Assembly (NCBI GenBank): GCA_024280155.1
Contig: JAJRQQ010000028.1
Location: 62,001 to 126,000, forward strand
Reading direction: 5' to 3'
Origin: Bacteroidota bacterium
GTDB taxonomy: Bacteria > Bacteroidota > Bacteroidia > Flavobacteriales_D > Crocinitomicaceae
DNA length: 64,000 nucleotides
Both the position numbers and the translations under genes were made by a program. Numbering within the stretch: the stretch's first letter is position 1; every line of letters begins with the position of its first letter. Under the pieces are notes generated by a model. That model worked only from the letters and a program-made list of their open reading frames with translations. It ran no database searches and had not been told where the DNA came from. This document shows positions 43,872 to 52,899 of the stretch, one piece after another.

Positions 43872-45713
43872 TTAAAACGGAATGGAGAGTTGAACAATTG
43901 TACCTTGATAACTTGAGTCAATGTTGAAATCGCCATTCATTCTTTCGATTCTATTTTTTATACTGAGAAGCCCTTGACCAAGTGGTTTACCTTTTACGTT
44001 AAAACCTTTTCCATCATCCTCAATGGACCAATTAAATTCATTTTCTGAACTCATAAATTGGATGTCAATGTTTTTTGCATTCCCATGTTTCGTAGAGTTT
44101 TGAACTAATTCTTGAACGATACGGTAAATCATCAATTCAGTATCTTTGTTTAACTGTATTGCAGAACAAAAGTTAGAAAAATGAATTTTAGTACTCTCAT
44201 TTGAGTTCTCTTGGGCAAATTGTTTCATTGCTCCTTGGATCCCTTCATTTTCAATTTTTAAAGGAGAGAGGTTGTGAGAAATTCGTCGTGTATCAATTTG
44301 CGCATCACGAATCATTTGTATAATTTCAGTTGATTGTTCGTCTTTACTGTTTTCCATTTTAAAGCGAATAGATGTTAATGTGGACGCTATGCCATCGTGC
44401 AAATCAGAAGATAATCTTTCTCTTTCTTTTTCTTCTCCTTCAATGACAGCTCGTAGAATTTCTTTTTCTAATTCATTTTCTTTATCAATAAGTTTCCGTT
44501 TGTTTTTATGTTGAATAAAGAGGTAGAGGATGAAGAATAAAAGAAGAATAAAAACGAGAAGAGCAATAATGAATCTAAATCGACCTGATTCAACTTCTTG
44601 GTGCATTAATTTAACTTTATTTTTTTGAATTTCTTTTTCTTTTTTTTCAGTGTCATATTTAATAAGAATTTCGTTGATGGATTCTTGTGTTTCAAAGCTT
44701 GTTGTAGCTTTATATATTTCATGTGCATCGTGCATCAACGTAAAAGCTTTGTCATCTTGTCCCGATTTGTGATAAGCCATAGCTAATTTTCTTTTCAGAG
44801 AATAAGTAACATTTTTATTCCCTGTCTTTTTTGAAATAATTAGGGCTTCTTCTCCATGGTAAATTGCTCCTTCATATTCTCCGAGACCAATATAGCAAGG
44901 TAGTAACCCGATATGATTGAGTAAAGAGAGGTTTAATTGGTGGTATTGCTCTGAAATTTCGAGAGATTTAGAAAACCATTTGATTGCCTCTTTGTAATTA
45001 TTCTGTTCTCCTTCAATATCTCCTAATGCATGATTGGCTACAATTAAAGCAAGAATATTATTGGTTTTTGTAGCTATTTCTAGGGCTTCTGTTGCGTGAT
45101 GATATGCTTTTTCTTTGTATTGTGTTTTTGATTCTGCCATACTTAGTATAGCAAGAATACTCGCGTAATAGGGGTTTTCCGGATGGTTTTTTAAATATGA
45201 AAAGGATGCAGAGCTATATTTGTAAGCCGATTCAAAATCCATCAAACTAAAAAACAAATTGGCGATGTTATTGTTGATGTACGCTGCTTGCTCAAGATGA
45301 TTTGTTTCTTCTGCAATAATCAACGCTTTTTTGAAGTAAATAATTCCTTGTTGATAGTCTTGGTTGTATGCGTAACAAGATGCGATGATTTTCAAAAAAT
45401 TAATTTGATTACCACTGTTTTCTAGCTGATTGTATTTTTTTAACGCATTCTGTGAAATAACAATTGCACTGTCCATTTCTACACTTTGCATTAGGAATTT
45501 CGCAAAATAAAAGTCGTAGATTTCTAAGATTCCAATGTTGTCCTTGTTATTTGTTTTTACTTGCTTTAACTCAAATAATGATGAATCTCTTGAGGTTCCG
45601 ATGAGAATTCCCGTGAATAATTTTTCGATTTGTGAAGAGTCTTGTTGGAAGTTTTGAGTAAAACAAGACGTTTGAATTAAAAAGAAAGAAATTAACAGGA
45701 TTATTTTTGACAT
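43872..45713 (-). CDS. TPR-repeat sensor histidine kinase (HisKA_3/HATPase)
   Basis: TPR-like repeats, one TM, ERERLSSDLHDGIASTLTSIRFKM, IEDDGKGFNVKGKPLGQGLLSIKNRIERMNGDFNI; start set at internal MSKIILLISFFLIQTSCF. Confidence 0.9.
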   Translation of the reverse strand: MSKIILLISFFLIQTSCFTQNFQQDSSQIEKLFTGILIGTSRDSSLFELKQVKTNNKDNIGILEIYDFYFAKFLMQSVEMDSAIVISQNALKKYNQLENSGNQINFLKIIASCYAYNQDYQQGIIYFKKALIIAEETNHLEQAAYINNNIANLFFSLMDFESAYKYSSASFSYLKNHPENPYYASILAILSMAESKTQYKEKAYHHATEALEIATKTNNILALIVANHALGDIEGEQNNYKEAIKWFSKSLEISEQYHQLNLSLLNHIGLLPCYIGLGEYEGAIYHGEEALIISKKTGNKNVTYSLKRKLAMAYHKSGQDDKAFTLMHDAHEIYKATTSFETQESINEILIKYDTEKKEKEIQKNKVKLMHQEVESGRFRFIIALLVFILLLFFILYLFIQHKNKRKLIDKENELEKEILRAVIEGEEKERERLSSDLHDGIASTLTSIRFKMENSKDEQSTEIIQMIRDAQIDTRRISHNLSPLKIENEGIQGAMKQFAQENSNESTKIHFSNFCSAIQLNKDTELMIYRIVQELVQNSTKHGNAKNIDIQFMSSENEFNWSIEDDGKGFNVKGKPLGQGLLSIKNRIERMNGDFNIDSSYQGTIVQLSIPF

Positions 45714-45831
45714 ATACTGAGATAAGGTTACGTGATAAAAATACAAAATAATTTTCATCAAAGGTCTCAGTGTCAATAAAAAAGGCTGTTATTTCCAGAA
45801 GAATATTTCAGAGCTGAGTTTTTTTTAGAAT

Positions 45832-46374
45832 TTAATGTTCTAACTTGTACTTTTTGAAAAAAGAATCCCAATTCCAAACAAAATTTTCTACAATGTTGTC
45901 CATTCTTTTTAAGAATAAAGGGTTAGGTGTTTGCATTCTTTTGAAATATTCATCTTGGTGATTGTAGAGCGTGTACTTGTCAAAAATGGCTTTCGACATA
46001 CCGTAAATCATATTCTTCGACGGACTGTTCAAACGATTAATGAACGTTTTATAATCTCGAATTAATTCTTTGAATTCATAAGTATTCATTTCATACATCC
46101 TCGCTAATTTCTCATAAACAATTACTTCTAACTGGTCAGCTTGTTCAGGAGGGAAAGAAGATTCTAAATAAGAGATGTTGCCTACTAAAATAATCAATGA
46201 AAATTCATAATTATCTTTAGGGTTTATATTGGGTGATTGAACAAACGCAGGATCTTCATTAATGAATTCTGCAACCAACGGAAAAGTATTATCAATAGAG
46301 TTAAATATTCCATTAATGAATACATTGGCTAGGGTATCATTGCTGATTTTCTTTTTTAATAGTGTTCCAAACAT
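45832..46374 (-). CDS. Hypothetical protein
   Basis: 180-aa ORF with no recognised motif; plausible start and spacing. Confidence 0.5.
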   Translation of the reverse strand: MFGTLLKKKISNDTLANVFINGIFNSIDNTFPLVAEFINEDPAFVQSPNINPKDNYEFSLIILVGNISYLESSFPPEQADQLEVIVYEKLARMYEMNTYEFKELIRDYKTFINRLNSPSKNMIYGMSKAIFDKYTLYNHQDEYFKRMQTPNPLFLKRMDNIVENFVWNWDSFFKKYKLEH

Positions 46375-46639
46375 TTCTTTGAGGTTGTGTGAATTGCTTA
46401 CTACAAAAATAACGTCTTCTTAGGTTCGAAATGACGCCCCTCATTTTAGGTTATTAACATGTTTTTCAACAGTTATTAACATAGGGGTCATTTTTAGTAA
46501 GAATCCCCCCCTTTATTCCATAAATCTCTCAGACCAACAATCATTTCCTTAAACCTTTTAACATTACTCACGACTCGTTATCATTTTCTACATATTTTCT
46601 ATTTGAAAATAGTTACTTTTATTCTATCAAAATCCGATT

Positions 46640-47758
46640 ATGAAAAGAAGTCAAATTATTCTGTTTATTATTTTTCTTGTGTTTACAGGAGGGGCATATC
46701 TTGTTCTAAATAGAAACAAGAAAATGAACGAAGAAGGAACTAAAGAAGAAAATAAAACGGTTTACGTTCCAACGTCAAAGGTGAAAAACACCATGAAAAC
46801 AATTTCATTGATTTCTTACGGGCAAATTTCACCTCATACTGAATTGCTCGTTTCTTTTGAAGTACAAGGGAAGTTAGAAAAGGGGAACTTAACAATGAAG
46901 CCTGGAGTGAATTTCAGAAAAGGTCAAATTCTCTATAGAATTAATAACGAGGAAGCCTTTTATACTTTAAGTGCTCGAAAATCTGCTTTGGCAAATCTTG
47001 TTTTAAATCTTATGCCCGATATTGAGATGGATTTCCCGTTGGAGAAAGACAAATGGTTGAAGTTTCTTGAAGGTCTTAATCCTGCAAACATACTACCAAC
47101 ATTACCTAAAGCAAAAACGGAGAAAGAACGTCTATTTTTGACCAGTCGAAATATATATACAGAATATTTTAACCTCAGTAGTTTAGAGGCTCGAATGGAT
47201 AAGTATTTATGGATTGCTCCTTTCAACGGTTCTGTTATCGAGGTTTATTCTGAACCGGGTTCGATTGTGAATCCAGGAGCTCAAGTTGCAAAAATTATAA
47301 AGACAGGTAATTATGAAGTGAAGGTGCCTATCGCTATGAGGTTAGTAGAGGAGTATAAGAAAAAGAGTTCGGCAAATTTTACAACATCTTCTGGAGAATT
47401 AGTAGCTACAGGGAAAATTATTCGAATTTCCAATGTCGTGAATCAAAAAACGCAATCTGCAGATGTTTATTATTCCGTGAAACCGTTAAAAGATAAAGAA
47501 GTGTACAATGGAATGTTTGTTAATGTTACAATTGACAGAACGTCAAACGAAATGAGCATGACAATCCCTCGAACGGCTGTTAAGAATGGTGAAGTAAAAG
47601 TAGTGAAGGAGGGGGAGTTGATTTCAATTCCAATTCAGGTCATTGGAGCAAAACCGGATTCTGTTTTTGTGTCTGGTCTGAAAGAAGGGACTTTTGTTGT
47701 TCTTGAACAAGTAGAGGAACAAGATAGTGAAGTTAAATATGAAGGAATTAACCGATAA
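46640..47758 (+). CDS. RND efflux periplasmic adaptor (HlyD/AcrA-like)
   Basis: N-terminal TM, PHTELLVSFEVQGKLEKGNLTMKPGVNFRKGQILYRI lipoyl-like domain, WIAPFNGSVIEVYSEPGSIVNPGAQVAKII. Confidence 0.9.
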   Translation: MKRSQIILFIIFLVFTGGAYLVLNRNKKMNEEGTKEENKTVYVPTSKVKNTMKTISLISYGQISPHTELLVSFEVQGKLEKGNLTMKPGVNFRKGQILYRINNEEAFYTLSARKSALANLVLNLMPDIEMDFPLEKDKWLKFLEGLNPANILPTLPKAKTEKERLFLTSRNIYTEYFNLSSLEARMDKYLWIAPFNGSVIEVYSEPGSIVNPGAQVAKIIKTGNYEVKVPIAMRLVEEYKKKSSANFTTSSGELVATGKIIRISNVVNQKTQSADVYYSVKPLKDKEVYNGMFVNVTIDRTSNEMSMTIPRTAVKNGEVKVVKEGELISIPIQVIGAKPDSVFVSGLKEGTFVVLEQVEEQDSEVKYEGINR

Positions 47759-47767
47759 TTTGTTGTT

Positions 47768-50700
47768 ATGAGAAAAATCATTCAGTTTTTTATCAATCAC
47801 CCGGTATGGGGAAATGCTGCCATCGTTCTTGTTTTGATGTTCGGTTTGTTTTCGCTTTTCACGATGAAAAGGTCATTCTTTCCTGAGTTAGAACCGACTC
47901 GGATTACCGTTTCTGTTTTTTACCCTGGTGCTTCTCCTACAGAAATGGAGGATGGTGTCACAATTAAGGTTGAACAATCCATCAAAGGATTGGATGGAAT
48001 CGAGGAGATAAACTCGACTTCTTCTGAGAATTTTGCACAAGTTGTTGTCAAAGCCTACGTTGATACAGACATCGATGAATTGTTGAGTGATGTGAAAAAT
48101 GCAGTAAATTCAATCAATTCTTTTCCTGCGGGGGCAGAACGACCAATTGTCAATAAACAAAAGTCTGGAGGAATGGCTTCTGTTGTCGCATTTGTAGGAG
48201 TGTCTGCAAAAAATAATGATACACCGATCACAGAATTGACCGATTTAGCGCTTCAAGTTGAACGGGATTTATTGAACACAAAAGAAATTACACAAATTAT
48301 TAAAAATGGTTTCCCCGAAAAGGAAATTAGCATCAATGTTCGTGAACAAGATTTATTGCGTTACAACATTTCCATACAAGAAATAGCATTAGCCGTTGGG
48401 TCAAATAACATTGATATTACAACAGGTGTTATTCGTGGAGGTGTTGAAGAAATGAACATTCGTTCGAACAGTCGAGGTACGTCAGAAGAAGAAATTGGAG
48501 CAATCATTCTCCGTACAACGCCAACAGGAAGCAAAACTGTTATTTCTGATGTGGCGGATGTAAAATTAGCGTTCTCAGAAAGTTCTCAGGAGGCAAGATA
48601 CAATGGTAAGCCTTCAGTTTCTTTTCAAATTGAAAAAACGATTGACCAAGATATTACCAATATTACCGAAGAATTATACAAGTATAAAGAACAATTCAAT
48701 CAAAAACACACCGAATTTGAATTCAATATTTTCTATGAGTTCAATGAGATGTTAGACCAACGGATTGATTTACTCACTAGAAATGGAATGATGGGATTGA
48801 TTCTCGTTCTTCTATTCTTAGGCTTATTTTTGAATTTAAAACTTTCTGCTTGGGTGGCATTCGGTATTCCTTTTTCTTTCTTAGGAATGTTCATCCTCGG
48901 GAGCATGTATGGAATGTCAATCAACATGATTTCTCTTTTTGGGATGATACTCGTTGTGGGTGTTCTTGTTGATGATGGAATTGTGATTGCGGAGAATATT
49001 TTCACTCATTATGAAAAAGGAAAAAATGCACATCAAGCAGCGTTGGATGGAACAATGGAAGTTTTGCCTTCTGTTTTTTCTTCGGTGATTACCACTATTG
49101 TTGCATTTTCTATCCTGTTATTTGTCGAAGGAATGGAAATGATGCGAGAAATGGCCTTCGTTGTGATTGCTTGTTTGGCATTTTCACTTTTTGAAGCTTT
49201 TATTATTCTCCCATCTCATCTCGGTCATAAACGAGGTTTGGCAGAAGAGAAAGTACATTCGCTTACCTACGGTAAAGGTTTCCTTTTGATGTTATTCGGG
49301 TTGGCTATTATTTATTTGGGTGCAGGATTGTTCCCCGAAGAATCAAGCTTGGGATTAATTCTATTTCCTTTTGGATTGATTATTCTAGGGGCTCTTTTAT
49401 TCTTCGGTGGTTTTTCTAAATCACCAATGGAAGAGAAAGTCTTGGGTGGCGCAGATAAAGGAATTAAATATGTGCGTGATAATTGGTTCAATGTCGCAGT
49501 TGAAAATATTGTAGGAACGAAAAGAAAATGGTTCCGTTTGGGGTTCTTTATGCCGATGTTTTTTACAGTAGGAATAATTATCCTTACGGTGAATGGAACC
49601 ATACAAACAACATTCTTTCCTGATATTCAGCCTGATTTTTTTACGATAGAAGCAGTGTACAAACCAGGGGATAGTAAAATGAAATCCAAACAGTTTGTAG
49701 AAGAAGCATCACGTATTCTTTTCGAAGAAAATGACCGAATTATTCAAGAAACAGGGGATTCTTTGTTGACTTATTTCTCGAGTAACATCGGTTTTGCAAT
49801 GAATATTGGGCAATTTGGTAATCATGCGTCTATGGTGCAAGTATTTTTCGATGGAGAACAAACTACAACTCCAGTGGATACATTGATGAATAGAATTGTC
49901 CGCAGAATTAACGCAACGAATAATGGTAAATTAGCTCAAAACACCTATGTTGGCGGGTTTAATCGTTTTGGAAAAGAAATTGAAGTAGGAATGACATCTC
50001 ACAACGATGTGAGTCTTATGGAAGCACGAAAAATGTTTAAAAGTGAATTGTCTAAAATGGATGGAGTTTTTAATATCAAAGACAACATGCCTCCAGGTAA
50101 GAATGAAGTTTATTTAACGATGCGACCAGAGGCAGATATACTAGGTGTTTCAAAACGTGATGTGTTAAGACAAGTTCGAGCTGGTTTTTTTGGGCAAGAA
50201 GCACAGCGTGTTATTATTGGTACAGACGAAGTGAGAGTTTGGGTGCGCTATCCTGTTGAAGATCGTAATTCTTTGATGGATCTAGAATCAATGAAGATTA
50301 AATCGCCGCAAGGTCACGCTATACCACTGAAAGAAATCTGCGACTTTAGCATTGGACGAGCACCAGAAAATTTGAGAAGAAAAGATGGACAAAGAATTAT
50401 ACGAATTGATGCAGAATGTACAGACCCGGATAAAGTAAAGTTGGTCAATGACACGATTGCTGCAAAATTGTTTCCGAAAATCACCCAAACTTTCCCAGAT
50501 GTTCAGTTAAAAAGACTTGGACAAGCTGAGCGAAGTGAGAAAACAGGAGGTTCCATGAAGGCTATGGGAACGATTGGAATTGCAATAATGTTTATCGTTT
50601 TAACATTGCATTTTAATAGTTTAAGCAGTGCTTTTTTAATCATGCTAGTCATCCCTGCAGGTATAGCAGGGGCAATATTTGGACATGGGCTTGTAGGGAT

Positions 50701-51130
50701 TCCAGTTTCTATTCTAAGTGTTTTTGGGATGATTGCATTGACAGGAGTTCTGGTGAATGATGCGATTGTATTCCTCGACCGATACAATCAATTGCTTTTG
50801 GAAGGATTCACCATAAAAAAAGCTGCAATGGAAGCAGCAACATCACGATTTAGACCCATTATTTTAACTTCGTTAACTACTGTAGCAGGATTGTTGCCGA
50901 TTATCTCAGAGAAAAGCATGCAAGCTCAGTTCCTTATACCTATGGCAGTTTCAATTGCTTTTGGGGTCTTGATTGGAACGTTATTTATCCTGTTTTTCTA
51001 TCCTTCTGCAATTCTCTTCTGGAACGGAGTGAAACGATTTAACCACAGAGTGTTCTCCGGAACGAAAAATATTGATCCTCATCTGGTCGAACCAGCGATT
51101 CGATTAGAACAGAATAAACACGAATTTTAA
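47768..51130 (+). CDS. RND efflux permease (AcrB/MexB superfamily), 1120 aa
   Basis: SVFYPGASPTEMEDGVTIKVEQSIKGLDGIEEINSTSSE; FGMILVVGVLVDDGIVIAENIF; FGMIALTGVLVNDAIVFLDRYNQLLLEG...AATSRFRPIILTSLTTVAGLLP. Confidence 0.95.
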   Translation: MRKIIQFFINHPVWGNAAIVLVLMFGLFSLFTMKRSFFPELEPTRITVSVFYPGASPTEMEDGVTIKVEQSIKGLDGIEEINSTSSENFAQVVVKAYVDTDIDELLSDVKNAVNSINSFPAGAERPIVNKQKSGGMASVVAFVGVSAKNNDTPITELTDLALQVERDLLNTKEITQIIKNGFPEKEISINVREQDLLRYNISIQEIALAVGSNNIDITTGVIRGGVEEMNIRSNSRGTSEEEIGAIILRTTPTGSKTVISDVADVKLAFSESSQEARYNGKPSVSFQIEKTIDQDITNITEELYKYKEQFNQKHTEFEFNIFYEFNEMLDQRIDLLTRNGMMGLILVLLFLGLFLNLKLSAWVAFGIPFSFLGMFILGSMYGMSINMISLFGMILVVGVLVDDGIVIAENIFTHYEKGKNAHQAALDGTMEVLPSVFSSVITTIVAFSILLFVEGMEMMREMAFVVIACLAFSLFEAFIILPSHLGHKRGLAEEKVHSLTYGKGFLLMLFGLAIIYLGAGLFPEESSLGLILFPFGLIILGALLFFGGFSKSPMEEKVLGGADKGIKYVRDNWFNVAVENIVGTKRKWFRLGFFMPMFFTVGIIILTVNGTIQTTFFPDIQPDFFTIEAVYKPGDSKMKSKQFVEEASRILFEENDRIIQETGDSLLTYFSSNIGFAMNIGQFGNHASMVQVFFDGEQTTTPVDTLMNRIVRRINATNNGKLAQNTYVGGFNRFGKEIEVGMTSHNDVSLMEARKMFKSELSKMDGVFNIKDNMPPGKNEVYLTMRPEADILGVSKRDVLRQVRAGFFGQEAQRVIIGTDEVRVWVRYPVEDRNSLMDLESMKIKSPQGHAIPLKEICDFSIGRAPENLRRKDGQRIIRIDAECTDPDKVKLVNDTIAAKLFPKITQTFPDVQLKRLGQAERSEKTGGSMKAMGTIGIAIMFIVLTLHFNSLSSAFLIMLVIPAGIAGAIFGHGLVGIPVSILSVFGMIALTGVLVNDAIVFLDRYNQLLLEGFTIKKAAMEAATSRFRPIILTSLTTVAGLLPIISEKSMQAQFLIPMAVSIAFGVLIGTLFILFFYPSAILFWNGVKRFNHRVFSGTKNIDPHLVEPAIRLEQNKHEF

Positions 51131-51131
51131 A

Positions 51132-52460
51132 ATGAAAACGAATATACTATTTCTTATCGTTGGGGTGTTTTTTGCACATAATAATGCATTCTCGCAACAT
51201 CAATTGTCGGCAAAAGAAGCAGTTTTTATTGCTTTAGAGAATAATTACCAAATTCAAATAGCAGAAAAACAAAAAGAAATCAGCGAGAAAAACAATAAAT
51301 GGTCAGAAGCTGGACTTTTTCCAACGGTGACTTTATCTGTTGCGCAGAATAATGGGATTCAGGATAATACGAATAATCCATTTACGTTTACACCTGGAAT
51401 TATTCTCTCCCAAAGCATTGCACCAGCGTTAAATTTAAATTGGAATTTATTCAGTGGTTTTGCCGTGAAGATTTCAAAACAACGCTTACAACAATTGGAA
51501 GAGCAAAGTGGAGCAAATTCGATGGCAGTTATTGAAACCACGACGCAAGACGTCTTGAAGGCGTATTACACAGCCGATTTGCAAAAAGTGCGCAGGGATT
51601 TGTTTCAATCGGTACTTCAGATTTCAAGTGAACGAATGAGGTATTATGAGCTGAAAGAAAAATACAGCACATCAACTTCGTTGGAATTGTTGCAGTTTAA
51701 AAACCAGTACTTAACAGATAGTACAAATTTTTTAATGCAAGATATATCGTATGAAAATTCTATTCGGAACTTGGCGGTTTTAATGAATGATACAACTTTG
51801 ATTAAGGAGGGGTATCTTTTGACCGATAAAATTGATTTACAAATCAATGAAATGAATTTTGATGAAGCAAAAAATGAAATGGTTGATAATAATCAGAATT
51901 TGAAGAATCAATACATTAACCTCGAATTGCAAAAAACGAATACTGCTTTTAGACGGTCATTTCTCTATCCTGTTTTAAGCTTTCAGGGAGGTTTGAGCCC
52001 AAATTGGTCGAATATTAGAGAAATAAAAAACAATACATTTGATGCAGAAACCAATACAATAACGTATTATGGTAATTTGAATATACAATATACATTGTTT
52101 AATAATTGGAAGAATAAAAGAGCAATCGAGGTCTCTAAAATTCAAGAAGAAATTGCTCAGTTAAATGTTGAGAGCATGCAGAAAACATTAGAAAGCACGT
52201 TGGAGAATATGATTGATTTGTATAAGGTTCGTTCTCAATTGGTTGAGATTTCTCAAGAAAACATGGTTTACGCCCAAAAATCATTTGAATTGGCTGAAAA
52301 ACGGTTTAAAATTGGATCAATTAATTCCATCGATTTAATGACAATTCAAAATAATTATGAGAATACCATGATTCAACATTATGAAAACCTCTTTAATAAG
52401 ATGGAGACCTATCTTGAGATCTATAAAATGACAGGTAAAATTGGGTTGGTTGTAGAATAA
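51132..52460 (+). CDS. TolC-family outer-membrane efflux protein
   Basis: LSAKEAVFIALENNYQIQIAEKQKEI; coiled-coil LAEKRFKIGSINSIDLMTIQNNYENT; in RND operon. Confidence 0.9.
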   Translation: MKTNILFLIVGVFFAHNNAFSQHQLSAKEAVFIALENNYQIQIAEKQKEISEKNNKWSEAGLFPTVTLSVAQNNGIQDNTNNPFTFTPGIILSQSIAPALNLNWNLFSGFAVKISKQRLQQLEEQSGANSMAVIETTTQDVLKAYYTADLQKVRRDLFQSVLQISSERMRYYELKEKYSTSTSLELLQFKNQYLTDSTNFLMQDISYENSIRNLAVLMNDTTLIKEGYLLTDKIDLQINEMNFDEAKNEMVDNNQNLKNQYINLELQKTNTAFRRSFLYPVLSFQGGLSPNWSNIREIKNNTFDAETNTITYYGNLNIQYTLFNNWKNKRAIEVSKIQEEIAQLNVESMQKTLESTLENMIDLYKVRSQLVEISQENMVYAQKSFELAEKRFKIGSINSIDLMTIQNNYENTMIQHYENLFNKMETYLEIYKMTGKIGLVVE

Positions 52461-52830
52461 TTAAGCAAATCAGTTGTTTAGTGGTTTTATGTGATTTTTA
52501 AACTTGTTAATCCAGACGTAAATAAATGTCATTATCAATGAGTAATATTCTTGTCCGCTAGCAACAGGGATAGCGAAAATGGACTTGATAGAATTTGGTT
52601 ATAAGAGTAATTTTATACCAGATTATAAATTAAAAAGAAGGTTGATATCAGAATCTTAGAAAGAACTTTGGAGATTATTGAGGCTGAAAAAACTCATGAT
52701 CCCTTACCTTTATTAGAATAAAATAATTGAAAGGAAAGAAATTTTAATTAATTTATACTTGAAAAAAGAAAGGAAGTTAGTCTTTTTTTTGTTAAAAAGA
52801 CAAAAAAAGATAGTAATAATTATTAAATCG

Positions 52831-52851
52831 ATAGTAATACTATTATATTTG
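52831..52851 (+). promoter_or_regulatory. Promoter -7 box TATATTTG (52844-52851) abutting palindrome ATAGTA-A-TACTAT (52831-52843)
   Basis: Read directly; half-site atagtaata also at 52811-52819. Confidence 0.45.
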
Positions 52852-52899
52852 TAAGTATAAAAATGAATATGTATTTTATTTGTAAACATAATATAGAAA

